From assembly GCA_035995025.1 (NCBI GenBank), contig DASYKY010000079.1, positions 193,345 through 257,344 of the forward strand: DNA of 64,000 nucleotides. Reading direction: 5' to 3'. This document shows, piece by piece, positions 41,678 to 50,225 of this stretch (its first letter is position 1; each line of letters starts with the position of its first letter). Made by a program: the position numbers and the translations under genes. The notes below the pieces were generated by a model. The model saw only the letters and a program-made list of their open reading frames with translations, was not told where the DNA came from and ran no database searches. This DNA is from Actinophytocola sp035995025 (lineage in GTDB: Bacteria; Actinomycetota; Actinomycetes; Mycobacteriales; Pseudonocardiaceae).

Positions 41678-43306
41678 CTAGTTCACGCAGTTGGTCCCGC
41701 CGGCGTTGATCGACGGGGCCGGCATCGTGGTCGGCGGCTGGCTCTGCTGACTCGGCTCGCTCGGCTCGCTCGAGGAGGTCGGCGGCTGAATCGCGACGAC
41801 CTTCCCGTGCGCCAGGCCGGCGGTGGGCGCCGGGTAGCTGGTGCCGACGGTGATCGTCAGCCGGCCCGAGGTGAGGCTCGGGTCCCGGAGCAGCGAGAAC
41901 TTTCCGCCCAGCTGGTCAGCGGTGTACTGCGCGACGTTCTTCTCGCCCGGCGCGTAGCGGATCACCGACGCGCGCTGCACCGCGGCGTCGCCGATGTCAC
42001 CCGGGCTGAACCCCTTCTTCGCGAGGTCGTCGCGCACCGTGGCGGCGAGGCCGGAGGTGGTGGAGCCGTTGAGCACGTCCACGGTGACCAGGCCCAGCGA
42101 CGGCCGCGCGCCCTCGTCCGGCGTTTCACCGGGCGCGGGCGGCTCGGACGTGGTCGTCGTGGTGGTGACCGGCGGTGGCGCGGAGGACGACGTGGCCGGC
42201 TCGTCCCGCTCGTCCTGGGTCAGCGAGCGGACGAACCGGGCCACCTGTTTCTGCTCGACCTCGAGCACGTCCGCGCCGCCGATGTTGGTCTCGCCCACCA
42301 CGGGGATCGTGTAGAAGTCGAGGCCCGAAGCGGACAGGCCGGACATCTGCGCGGCGAACTTCGACAGCTCCCAGCCGTTGCTCAGCACGACGGACCTCTG
42401 CACGGCGGTGACCAGCTGGCGGACCTTGTCCGGGCTGGTCAGCATGTCGGCGGAGAGCACCTTGTTGGCGAGCGCGCCGAGGAACGTCTGCTGGCGCACG
42501 ATCCGGTCGAGGTCGCCGTTGGGCAGCCCATAGCGCTGCCGGACGAACGCGAGTGCCTTGCGGCCGGCGATCGTCTGCACGCCCTTGATGAACTGCGCGC
42601 CGGACTTCGGGTCCTCGGTGGCGTTGTTGAGGCAGACGTCCACGCCGCCGATGGCCTTGGTCACCTCGTAGAAGCTCGCCAGGTTGACCTCGGCGTAGCG
42701 GTCGATCGTGACGGCCTTGCCGATGAGGTTCTGCACGGTGGCGATCAGGTTCTTGCGGCCGACGACAGTGGCCTGCGCGTCCAGCTCCTTCTCGGAGCGG
42801 ACCTTGTCGCCGAGCTCCTCGCGGGCGTTGTTGTACGCGTAGGCGAACGCGGAGTTGAGCCGGTGGTGGCCGAAGTCGCCGGCCAGCTCGACCCACGAGT
42901 CGCGGGGGAAGGAGATCGCGATCGCGCGGGTGCCGTCGACCGGGATGTGCACGAGGATCATCGTGTCGGTGTTGCGCTCGCCGTCGCTCTCCCCGGCGTT
43001 GAGCAGGTCCAGCACCTCGCGCGACAGCGGGTGCCCGTAGGCGTCGACGCGGCTGTCGATGCCCACGAGGAGCAAGTCGACTGCGCCATCCAGCGGAACG
43101 CGCTGGTTCTCGACGTCCTGGGAGATCACCTCGGTCGTGACGGCGCCCTGGTCGACGTCACCGACCGCCCACCAGCCGTAACCCATGGTGCCGAGCACCG
43201 CGACGGACGCCAGGGCCATGATGGATCGCACCGTGAACCGGCCGGCCTTCCGCCAACCGCTGGTCGCCCGGGTGTGAGCAGCCAGCACCTGCGTACGTTC
43301 CTCCAC
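41678..43306 (-). CDS. LCP-family envelope ligase 2 with LytR_C domain
   Basis: A 542-residue protein. TM helix at about 28-50. LCP domain at 75-355 (DLLLVGIDSRVDAYG, NTDTMILVHIP, ISFPRDSWVEL, RQRYGLPNGDLDRIVRQQ). Thr/Pro linker, then a LytR_C domain (about 395-500, VTVDVLNGSTTSGLA) and a Ser/Pro tail. Likely arabinogalactan-peptidoglycan ligase, given the adjacent rhamnose and galactan-linker genes. GTG with a GGGGAGGAG site. Divergent from rmlB. Confidence 0.92.
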   Translation of the reverse strand: MEERTQVLAAHTRATSGWRKAGRFTVRSIMALASVAVLGTMGYGWWAVGDVDQGAVTTEVISQDVENQRVPLDGAVDLLLVGIDSRVDAYGHPLSREVLDLLNAGESDGERNTDTMILVHIPVDGTRAIAISFPRDSWVELAGDFGHHRLNSAFAYAYNNAREELGDKVRSEKELDAQATVVGRKNLIATVQNLIGKAVTIDRYAEVNLASFYEVTKAIGGVDVCLNNATEDPKSGAQFIKGVQTIAGRKALAFVRQRYGLPNGDLDRIVRQQTFLGALANKVLSADMLTSPDKVRQLVTAVQRSVVLSNGWELSKFAAQMSGLSASGLDFYTIPVVGETNIGGADVLEVEQKQVARFVRSLTQDERDEPATSSSAPPPVTTTTTTSEPPAPGETPDEGARPSLGLVTVDVLNGSTTSGLAATVRDDLAKKGFSPGDIGDAAVQRASVIRYAPGEKNVAQYTADQLGGKFSLLRDPSLTSGRLTITVGTSYPAPTAGLAHGKVVAIQPPTSSSEPSEPSQQSQPPTTMPAPSINAGGTNCVN

Positions 43307-43348
43307 GCACGCTCCTCCCCGTCCCCCGACGGAACTTGACCAGTAGGA

Positions 43349-43369
43349 TACCGAGACGTGACCTCGGTA
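43349..43369. promoter_or_regulatory. inverted repeat between LCP gene and rmlB, overlapping an LCP -10
   Basis: TACCGAG-N7-CTCGGTA is a perfect 7-bp inverted repeat. Its left arm overlaps the TATCCT hexamer (complement of 43345-43350) that could serve the minus-strand LCP gene. It lies in the 143-bp divergent region before rmlB. It could be an operator; no regulator gene is adjacent. Confidence 0.5.
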
Positions 43370-43449
43370 GCAGATGTTGCCGCTACCGATTAGGACGCAA
43401 TAGTGCCCCTCTGGGGTTCACTTCCGGGTGAAGGAAAAGGTGGAGGCCT

Positions 43450-44442
43450 ATGCGGGTGCTGGTCACCGGGGGCGCCGGGTTCATCGGCTCGCACTACGTC
43501 CGCAAGTTGCTGGGCGGTGCGTACGACACGATGATCGATGCCGAGGTGGTGGTGCTCGACAAGCTCACCTACGCCGGCAACGAGTCCAACCTGGAGCCCG
43601 TGAAGGACGACCCGCGGCTGCGGTTCGTGCACGGCGACGTCTGCGACCGGGAGATCGTGCGCGAGCTGATGGCCGGCACGGACCTCGTCGTGCACTTCGC
43701 CGCCGAGTCGCATGTGGACCGTTCGATCCTCGGCGCGGCCGACTTCGTGATGACGAACGTGGTCGGCACGCAGACGATGCTGCAGGCCGCGGTGGACGCC
43801 GGGGTCGGCAAGTTCGTGCACGTGTCCACCGACGAGGTGTACGGCTCGATCGCCGAGGGCTCCTGGACCGAGGACCACCTGCTGGAGCCGAACTCGCCGT
43901 ACGCGGCGTCGAAGGCCAGCGGGGACCTGATGGCGCGGGCGTTCTTCCGCACGCACGGGCTGCCGGTGTGCGTGACGCGGTGCTCGAACAACTACGGGCC
44001 GTACCAGTTCCCGGAGAAGGTCGTCCCGCTGTTCATCACGAACCTGATGGACGGCAGGAAGGTCCCGCTGTACGGCGACGGCCTCAACGTGCGCGACTGG
44101 CTGCACGTCGACGACCACTGCTGGGGCATCCAGCTCGTCGCGGACGGCGGGCGGCCGGGGGAGGTCTACAACATCGGCGGCGGCACCGAGCTGAACAACA
44201 TCGAGCTGACGCACCGCCTCCTCGACGCGCTGGGCGCGGACGAGTCGATGATCGAGCGGGTCGCCGACCGCAAGGCGCACGACCGGCGGTACTCGGTGGA
44301 CCACACGAAGATCTCCGCCGAGCTGGGCTACCGGCCGCTGATGTCCCTCGAGGACGGGCTGTCGAGCACGATCGCGTGGTACCGGGACAACCGGGTGTGG
44401 TGGGAGCCGCTGAAGGACCGCGCGAAGCTGCCCGGGAGCTGA
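43450..44442 (+). CDS. rmlB: dTDP-glucose 4,6-dehydratase
   Basis: A 330-residue extended SDR enzyme, second step of dTDP-L-rhamnose synthesis. It shows VTGGAGFIGSHYVRKL (NAD loop), the active site in VSTDEVYGSI, and YAASKASGD (Tyr-x3-Lys). ATG has a GGTGGAGG site. rmlD follows after 1 bp. Rhamnose feeds the wbbL step encoded 8 kb downstream. Confidence 0.95.
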   Translation: MRVLVTGGAGFIGSHYVRKLLGGAYDTMIDAEVVVLDKLTYAGNESNLEPVKDDPRLRFVHGDVCDREIVRELMAGTDLVVHFAAESHVDRSILGAADFVMTNVVGTQTMLQAAVDAGVGKFVHVSTDEVYGSIAEGSWTEDHLLEPNSPYAASKASGDLMARAFFRTHGLPVCVTRCSNNYGPYQFPEKVVPLFITNLMDGRKVPLYGDGLNVRDWLHVDDHCWGIQLVADGGRPGEVYNIGGGTELNNIELTHRLLDALGADESMIERVADRKAHDRRYSVDHTKISAELGYRPLMSLEDGLSSTIAWYRDNRVWWEPLKDRAKLPGS

Positions 44443-44443
44443 G

Positions 44444-45340
44444 ATGCCGGTCGCGCTCCTGATCGCCGGCGGCACGGGGCAGCTCGGGCGGGACCTCGCC
44501 GCGCGCGCCCCGTCGGGGGCTGAGGTGCGTGCGCCGGGGTCGGCCGAGCTGGACGTCACCAACGCGGGCGCGGTGGTGGAGGCGGTCAAGACGCTCGCCG
44601 CCACCGCGACGCTGCCGCCGGTGGTGATCAACGCCGCCGCGTACACGGCGGTCGACGCCGCCGAGTCCGACGAGACCCGGGCGTTCGCCGTGAACGCCGA
44701 CGGCCCGCGGCTGCTCGCCGCGGCGTGCGCGGCCCACGACGTGCCGCTGGTGCACGTCTCGACCGACTACGTCTTTCCTGGCGACGCGTCCAGTCCTTAC
44801 GGGACAACGGCGCCGCTCGGGCCGCGCAGCGTCTACGGCTTCACGAAGGCGGCCGGCGAGGAGGCGGTGCTCGGTTCGGGCGCGCGGGCGTGGGTGGTGC
44901 GCACGTCGTGGGTGTACGGCGCGCACGGTCGCAACTTCGTGAAGACCATGGCCCGCCTGGCCGCGGCCGGCGGCCCTGTGTCCGTTGTGGACGATCAGCG
45001 CGGCGGTCCGACATGGGCGGGTGACCTGGCCGCCGGGGTGCTGGAGCTGGCCGCCTTCGTGGCTGCTGGCAAGGAGCCGCCGCCGGTGCTGCACGCCACC
45101 GGGGCCGGCGAGACGACGTGGTGCGGCTTCGCCCGGGCGGTGTTCGAGGAGCTCGGGGTGGACTCTTCGCTGGTGCGGCCTTCGCGTACCGCGGACGCGC
45201 CCCGGGCCGCGGCGCGGCCGGCGTACTCGGTGCTGTCGTCGCAGGAGTGGCTGTCGGCCGGCCTGACGCCGTTGCGCCCGTGGCGAGAGGCGTTGGCGGC
45301 GGCGTTCGCGGAGTCCGGAGCGGCGTTCCGCGGCGAGTGA
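44444..45340 (+). CDS. rmlD: dTDP-4-dehydrorhamnose reductase
   Basis: A 298-residue SDR enzyme, last step of dTDP-L-rhamnose synthesis. It shows IAGGTGQLGRDLA (NADPH loop), INAAAYTAVDAAESD, VHVSTDYVFPGD and VYGFTKAAGE (Tyr-x3-Lys). It ends at the edge of the triple promoter-repeat region. Operon with rmlB. Confidence 0.95.
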   Translation: MPVALLIAGGTGQLGRDLAARAPSGAEVRAPGSAELDVTNAGAVVEAVKTLAATATLPPVVINAAAYTAVDAAESDETRAFAVNADGPRLLAAACAAHDVPLVHVSTDYVFPGDASSPYGTTAPLGPRSVYGFTKAAGEEAVLGSGARAWVVRTSWVYGAHGRNFVKTMARLAAAGGPVSVVDDQRGGPTWAGDLAAGVLELAAFVAAGKEPPPVLHATGAGETTWCGFARAVFEELGVDSSLVRPSRTADAPRAAARPAYSVLSSQEWLSAGLTPLRPWREALAAAFAESGAAFRGE

Positions 45341-45354
45341 CTCCGGGGCGGCCT

Positions 45355-45425
45355 CCGGCCCCCGGAATCCAGCGTACCGACGGGGTCCGACAGTTTCGGC
45401 ACGGTTGCCTGAGAGCTGTGGACAA
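45355..45425 (-). promoter_or_regulatory. composite repeat promoter module C1 (most degenerate of three)
   Basis: Minus strand: TTGTCCACA (45425-45417), 40-nt gap, CTGTCGGAC (6 of 9 to TTGTCRGTG), 8 bp, -10 TACGCT (45376-45371), then GGATTCCGGGGG with an imperfect GC palindrome toward 45355. It points into the 3' end of rmlD. It has no downstream ORF on its strand. Confidence 0.55.
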
Positions 45426-45429
45426 CTCC

Positions 45430-45504
45430 CCGGGGGACCCCCGGATTCAACGCTACGCCGAGGCACCGACAGTTCTCGCGCGAGCGCCTGAGACCTGTGG
45501 ACAA
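45430..45504 (-). promoter_or_regulatory. composite repeat promoter module C2
   Basis: Minus strand: TTGTCCACA (45504-45496), 40-nt gap, CTGTCGGTG (8 of 9 to TTGTCRGTG), 8 bp, -10 TAGCGT (45455-45450), 5 nt, then the perfect palindrome CCGGGGGTCCCCCGG (45444-45430). A near copy of C3, offset by 79 bp. Confidence 0.65.
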
Positions 45505-45508
45505 CCCG

Positions 45509-45583
45509 CCGGGGGACCCCCGGATTCAACGCTACGCGCGAGCACTGACGGTTTGGCGCCGGTCGAAGCGCGCCTGTGGACAG
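45509..45583 (-). promoter_or_regulatory. composite repeat promoter module C3
   Basis: Minus strand: CTGTCCACA (45583-45575, one mismatch to TTGTCCACA), 40-nt gap, CCGTCAGTG (7 of 9 to TTGTCRGTG), 8 bp, -10 TAGCGT (45534-45529), 5 nt, palindrome CCGGGGGTCCCCCGG (45523-45509). It starts 5 bp after the stop of the minus-strand GT4 gene. Confidence 0.62.
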
Positions 45584-45587
45584 CCTG

Positions 45588-46673
45588 CTAGGCCATCGCG
45601 CGGCGGTAGGCGGCCACGGTCAGCTCCGCCGTGCGGCGCCAGGTGAACTCCGCCGCATGAGTGCGCCGGTCCGCCAGGACGGACGACGTCGGCGGGTCCG
45701 CCAGGGCCGCCGTCAGCGCCGCGCCCAGGGCCTCCACGTCGCCGTACGGGACCAGGCTCGCATGGCCGCCCGAGATCTCCCGCAGGGCCGGGACATCCGA
45801 GCACACCACCGGCACGTCGCACGCCATGGCCTCCAGGACCGGGAGGCCGAAGCCCTCGTCCCGGGACGGCAGGATCAGCGCCGCCGCGCCGGCGACCACC
45901 GAGCGGAGGTCCACATCGGACAGGTAGCCGATCGAGCGGACGTTCGCGGAGTGGGTGGTGTGGCCGGGGCCCGCTAGGACCAGTGGCGGCAGGTCAGCCG
46001 TCGCCTCGTGGGCTTTCAGCAGCCAGCCCAGCGACTTGCGCGGGCCGGCCCCGCCCACGAACAGCAGGTACGACTTCGGGAGGCCGATCCGGCGACGCAA
46101 CGCCTCGCTCGGCGGCCGGGCCGTGAACCAGGCCAGGTCGACGCCCAGGGGCGTCACCGCGATCTTGTCCGGCGAGATGCCCAGGCGCTCGGCGGTGACG
46201 TTCGCGACGGTCTGCGTCGGGGTCAGGACCACCGACGCGCGTTCCGCCGAGCGGGCCACCAGCCGCGGCAGCTCCTCGTCCGACGGGGCCAGCTCGTCGG
46301 GGGCGTCCAGGAACGCCAGGTCGTGGATGGTCAGCACGCCACGGGCACGCACGGCCGCCGGGAGCACGAAGTTGGTGCCGTGCACGATGTCCGTGAAGCC
46401 CGCGAACAGCTCCACCGGCGGGAACGGCGCGCGCAGCCAGCACTTGCGCAACAACCTCGCGGAAACCGGCATGCCGCGGGCCCGCGAGCCGTGCGGCAGC
46501 ACGCGCCGCAGCTTGCGCCAGCCGCGCAGGGTGAACGCCACCGCACGCATGTCCACATCGGACATCGAGGCCAGCTCCTCGGCCAGCGCCGCGGTGTAAC
46601 GGCCGATGCCCGTGCGGTGGCCCAGCAGCGGCGTGCCGTCCAGCAGCACCCGGATCGGGCCGCCCCTAGCCAT
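45588..46673 (-). CDS. GT4-family glycosyltransferase
   Basis: A 361-residue GT-B retaining glycosyltransferase: LLDGTPLLGHRTGIGRYTAALAEEL at the N-terminus (as in mannosyl/rhamnosyl GT4 enzymes), VLTIHDLAFLD, LLFVGGAGPRKSLGWLL, and the donor-binding ILPSRDEGFGLPVLEAMACDVPVV. Acceptor and donor are unknown; context suggests an envelope polysaccharide. ATG overlaps the end of the upstream fusion gene by 8 bp. Confidence 0.88.
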   Translation of the reverse strand: MARGGPIRVLLDGTPLLGHRTGIGRYTAALAEELASMSDVDMRAVAFTLRGWRKLRRVLPHGSRARGMPVSARLLRKCWLRAPFPPVELFAGFTDIVHGTNFVLPAAVRARGVLTIHDLAFLDAPDELAPSDEELPRLVARSAERASVVLTPTQTVANVTAERLGISPDKIAVTPLGVDLAWFTARPPSEALRRRIGLPKSYLLFVGGAGPRKSLGWLLKAHEATADLPPLVLAGPGHTTHSANVRSIGYLSDVDLRSVVAGAAALILPSRDEGFGLPVLEAMACDVPVVCSDVPALREISGGHASLVPYGDVEALGAALTAALADPPTSSVLADRRTHAAEFTWRRTAELTVAAYRRAMA

Positions 46674-49176
46674 CGCGGCGGCCCTTCCGCCGCTCGGCCG
46701 CCAGCCGGCGCACCCGGCCCGCCGCGCGTCTGGTCAGCTCGCCCGGCCCGCCGGTGTCCAAATAGGACCGTACGAGGTCGATGTCGCGGCGGACGAGCTC
46801 GCCGACGCGCAGCGGCTTGTTCGGCACCAGCGGCTCCGCGCCCGGCAGCCGGTCCGCGGCCGGGACCGGGTTGCGGCAGAACGACACCAGCGGCGCCAGC
46901 ACCGTCTCCCACGTGTACCGGTCGCGCACCAACGCGATCCGCTCCCGGGCCGCGCGCGCGAACTCCTCGTCGTAGAGCACCTTCTCCAGCGCGTCGGCGA
47001 GCGCGGCGGCGTCCTCCGCCGGCACCACCACGCCGAGCCGCTCGGTGCGCACCAGGTCGGCGAACGAGTCCCCGTCCGTGGTCACGATCGGCAGGCCCGC
47101 CCACAGGTAGTCGAGCACCCGGGTGCGGAACGCGAACGTCGTCTCCACGTGCTCGTAGTGCGTGGTGACGCCGCAGTCCGCGTCCAGCAGCCAGTTCTGC
47201 CGCTCCTGGTAGGGCACCCACGACTCGTTGAAGAACACGTGCCGCCCGGTCAGCCCCAGCCGGTGGGCCAGCAGCCGGGTCTGGCCGCCGATGTCCATGT
47301 CCGGCACCTCGGGGTTCGGGTGCTTCATGCCGAGGAACACCAGCCGCAGGTCGTCGCGGCGCCGGGCCAGCAGGTCCACCGCGTGCAGCAGCGTCAGCGG
47401 GTCGAACCAGCTGTACACGCCGCCCGCCCACAGCACGACCTTGTCCGACGGCGCGATGTCGCCCAGCGTGCCCTTGATCGGCGACACGGACTGCTGCGGC
47501 GGCTTGCCCGGCAGCCCGAACGGCGCCACCGCGAGCAGCGAGCGGACCGTCGGGTCGCTGTCGTACAGGGCCGGGGTCAGCCTGCCGAGCGCGGTGAGGT
47601 GGCCGAGCCAGAAGTGCCGCTGCCGCTCGGACGCGCACAGGAAGAAGTCGCCGCGCTCCAGCTGCGTGTTCAGCACCTTCGTGACGCCGATCAGGTCCAG
47701 CTCACGCTGCTCGTCGGTGTCGTCCTTGCCCTGCTCGAGCAGCTCCAGGTGCATCGGGTCGTAGATGTCGCAGACCACGACCTTCGTCGACGACGCCTTC
47801 TTCAGGTCCGGCACCAGCTCCAGCGCGTGGCCCTGCAGGATCACCACGTCCGCCCACTCGACGTGCGTTGTCAGCTCGCGGCGGCGCGCCCGGTGCACGG
47901 CGAACGGTGCCTCCGGTGGCGCGCACATCGGGTTCACCGTGACCAGCCGGACGTCGTGCTCGGCGGCCAGCACGTCGGCCATGTTCCACGCGCGGATCGC
48001 CGGCCCGGCCATCCGGTCGGAGATCGCGTCGCCGGTCACCACGAGCACCCGCCGCCGCCCGCCGAACGCGTCCTCCAGCCCGAACACCTCGACCAGCACG
48101 TCGTGCGCCGCGAGGTAGCGGGGCAGCGGGTACGCCGGCTCCATCGCGTTGCGCATCAACGGAAGCAGGTCCGCGTCCGAGCGCACCCGGGCCGCCTGCT
48201 CGGTTTCCCGCGAGGCCGCCAGCGACGGCAGCAGCTCCACCCACTGGTCGATCGCCAGGAGGCCGGCCAGCGCCGTGCGTGGCAGCTCCACAGTGGACGA
48301 ACCGGTGTCCGGGCCGCCGATGCGCAGCTGGGTCGGGTCGACGTCGCCGCGGGCGGTCGCGCGGCGTACGCACAGGGCGAGCGCGGCGGGCAGGGCCTTC
48401 GCGAGCGTGGCGTCGGAGAGGTTCTTGTACAGCGTGGCCAGCGCGTTGCGCTCCAGCAGGAACAGCTCGCGCGCGTTGTCCGGCGAGTCCACCTTGGACA
48501 TCGAGGCGTGGTGGCGGTGGAAGGCCAGCGAGCCCGGCTCGTAGCGCACCCGCCAGCCGCGCAGGTTCAGCCGCCAGCCGAGGTCGACGTCCTCGTAGAA
48601 CATGAAGAACCGCTCGTCGAAGCCGCCCAGCTCGCGGAACACCCCGGCCCGGACGAACATCGCCGATCCGGTCGCGAACAGCACGTCGCGCGGCGCGTCG
48701 AACTCGCCGGTGTCCGGCCGGCCCGCGTGCCGCTTGTAGCCCATGCCGAACCAGGTCAGCCCGGCGTCGACGAAGTCGACGATCTCGCCGTCCCAGTCGA
48801 GCACCTTGCTGGCGACGGCGGCGACGGTCGGGTCGGCGCGCAGCACGTCCACGGCCGCGGACGCCCAGGCCGCGTGCGGGCGGGCGTCGTTGTTGAGGAA
48901 CGCGAGCACCGTGCCGGTCGCGTGGCTCGCGCCGAGGTTGCAGCCGCCGGCGAAGCCGAGGTTGGTCCCCGCCTCGATCAGCCGCACGCCCGGCTCGCGG
49001 CGGATCAGCTCGGCGCTGCCGTCCTGCGAGTCGTTGTCCACGCAGACGAGCTGCAGCAGCCCGGCGGGGTAGTCCAGCTCGTCGCGCAGCGCGCGCAGGC
49101 AGGCAATGGTGTCCTCGGCGCCGCGGTAGTTGACCACGATCACCGAGACGGCCGGTCGTTGCGCCGGTTCGGGCAC
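46666..49176 (-). CDS. two-domain glycosyltransferase: GT2 (N) fused to GT4-like (C)
   Basis: An 836-residue protein. GTG at 49176 follows GAGGAG. Residues 1-235 are a GT-A GT2 domain of rhamnosyltransferase type (VSVIVVNYRGAEDTI, FLNNDARP as DXD, FMFYEDVDLGWRL). A ~140-residue helical linker follows. Residues about 380-760 are a GT-B domain (RRVLVVTGDAISDRMAGPAIR, VLWAGGVYSWFDPLTLL, DYLWAGLPIVTT). It may add two sugars in sequence. It heads a pair with the downstream GT4. Confidence 0.88.
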   Translation of the reverse strand: MPEPAQRPAVSVIVVNYRGAEDTIACLRALRDELDYPAGLLQLVCVDNDSQDGSAELIRREPGVRLIEAGTNLGFAGGCNLGASHATGTVLAFLNNDARPHAAWASAAVDVLRADPTVAAVASKVLDWDGEIVDFVDAGLTWFGMGYKRHAGRPDTGEFDAPRDVLFATGSAMFVRAGVFRELGGFDERFFMFYEDVDLGWRLNLRGWRVRYEPGSLAFHRHHASMSKVDSPDNARELFLLERNALATLYKNLSDATLAKALPAALALCVRRATARGDVDPTQLRIGGPDTGSSTVELPRTALAGLLAIDQWVELLPSLAASRETEQAARVRSDADLLPLMRNAMEPAYPLPRYLAAHDVLVEVFGLEDAFGGRRRVLVVTGDAISDRMAGPAIRAWNMADVLAAEHDVRLVTVNPMCAPPEAPFAVHRARRRELTTHVEWADVVILQGHALELVPDLKKASSTKVVVCDIYDPMHLELLEQGKDDTDEQRELDLIGVTKVLNTQLERGDFFLCASERQRHFWLGHLTALGRLTPALYDSDPTVRSLLAVAPFGLPGKPPQQSVSPIKGTLGDIAPSDKVVLWAGGVYSWFDPLTLLHAVDLLARRRDDLRLVFLGMKHPNPEVPDMDIGGQTRLLAHRLGLTGRHVFFNESWVPYQERQNWLLDADCGVTTHYEHVETTFAFRTRVLDYLWAGLPIVTTDGDSFADLVRTERLGVVVPAEDAAALADALEKVLYDEEFARAARERIALVRDRYTWETVLAPLVSFCRNPVPAADRLPGAEPLVPNKPLRVGELVRRDIDLVRSYLDTGGPGELTRRAAGRVRRLAAERRKGRRDG

Positions 49177-49241
49177 GCGCGCTCCTCGCTGCTGTCGTCT
49201 GTGCGGGTTAGCCTGCCCTATCACATCACGTCACGATCGTT

Positions 49242-50201
49242 TCACGCCCCGGATTCGCCAAACGCCAGAGCCGACCGCCAGACCACGGCGCGGGCGACCG
49301 TGGCCGCCCGGGTGACGGCCCGGCGCTCGCGGACCAGGACGGCCAGGCGCACCAGCACCTCGGCCAGCACCTGCAGCCGCAGGCCGAGCCGGAAGTTCCA
49401 CGCCGCTGGCACCGGGCGGCGCGCCAGCCTGCGCACCGGCAGCACCGCGGTGAGGCCGGCGAACCGGGCCAGCTCCCGCGCGGCCACCCCGGCCGGGGCG
49501 CAGCGCAGCAGCATGAAGAGCCGGTTGCGCTCGTTCCACCGGTGGAACAACCGCGAGCCCGGGCGCGAGCTGGCGCCGTGCCGGTGGACCACCCGGGCCG
49601 CCGGGACCGCCAGCACCTCCCGGCCGCGCAGCCGCAGCCGCCACGAGGTGTCCGTGTCCTCGTAGTAGCAGAAGAAGCGGGCCGGCACGCCGCCCGCGGC
49701 CACCAGGTCGGCGGTGCGCAGCAGGGCCGCGCCGCCGCAGAAGCCGAACACGCCCGCCGGTTCGGTGCGGTCGCGGCCGTGGCCGTCGGCGGTCAGCGCC
49801 ACGCCCACCGAGATCGGCTCGCCGTCCGCCGACTCCAGCCGCGCGCCCGCCGCGGCCGCGGCCGGTGCCGCGTCGAGCGCGTCCTCCAGCAGCGCCAGCC
49901 AGTCTGGCGCCGGCACCGCGTCGTCGTTGAGCCACGCCACGAACTCGGTCGTCACGGCCGGCAGCGCGGCGGCGAGCCCGCCCGCGTAGCCGGTGTTCAC
50001 GGGCAGCCGGGTGACCTCCGGCCGCGCCGGGCAGGTGGCGAGCACGTCGGCCGTGCCGTCGTCGGATGCGTTGTCCACCACCAGGATCCGGTGCGGCCGG
50101 GTCTGCGCGGCGACCGCGTCCAGGCATGCCGCGACGTGCTCGCGGCCGCGCCAGGTGACGACCACAATCGTGGTGCGTGCCGTGTCGTTCCCCGTGGTCA
50201 C
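49242..50201 (-). CDS. GT2-family glycosyltransferase (rhamnosyltransferase-like)
   Basis: A 319-residue GT-A enzyme: TTIVVVTWRGREHVAACLDAV, VDNASDDGTADVL, WLNDDAVPAPDW (DXD), and FFCYYEDTDTSWRLRLRG, followed by a membrane-associating C-terminal helix region. GTG at 50201 is probably leaderless: TACGGT (50210-50215) lies 8 nt upstream. Divergent from the GT4 gene with only 24 bp between starts. Confidence 0.86.
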   Translation of the reverse strand: MTTGNDTARTTIVVVTWRGREHVAACLDAVAAQTRPHRILVVDNASDDGTADVLATCPARPEVTRLPVNTGYAGGLAAALPAVTTEFVAWLNDDAVPAPDWLALLEDALDAAPAAAAAGARLESADGEPISVGVALTADGHGRDRTEPAGVFGFCGGAALLRTADLVAAGGVPARFFCYYEDTDTSWRLRLRGREVLAVPAARVVHRHGASSRPGSRLFHRWNERNRLFMLLRCAPAGVAARELARFAGLTAVLPVRRLARRPVPAAWNFRLGLRLQVLAEVLVRLAVLVRERRAVTRAATVARAVVWRSALAFGESGA

Positions 50202-50225
50202 GGCGGTGAACCGTACTCTGTGCCC
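50202..50225. promoter_or_regulatory. divergent promoters with overlapping -10 elements
   Basis: In 24 bp between two start codons, the plus -10 TACTCT (50214-50219) and the minus -10 TACGGT (50215-50210) share the central TA at 50214-50215. Each lies 6 or 8 nt before its GTG, so both transcripts should be leaderless and mutually exclusive at a given moment. Confidence 0.65.

Noticed and set aside
45417..45583. Chromosome origin (DnaA box cluster)
   Set aside because: Only one box per 79 bp, no AT-rich region and no dnaA/dnaN/gyrase genes. The boxes keep a fixed distance to -10 hexamers instead.
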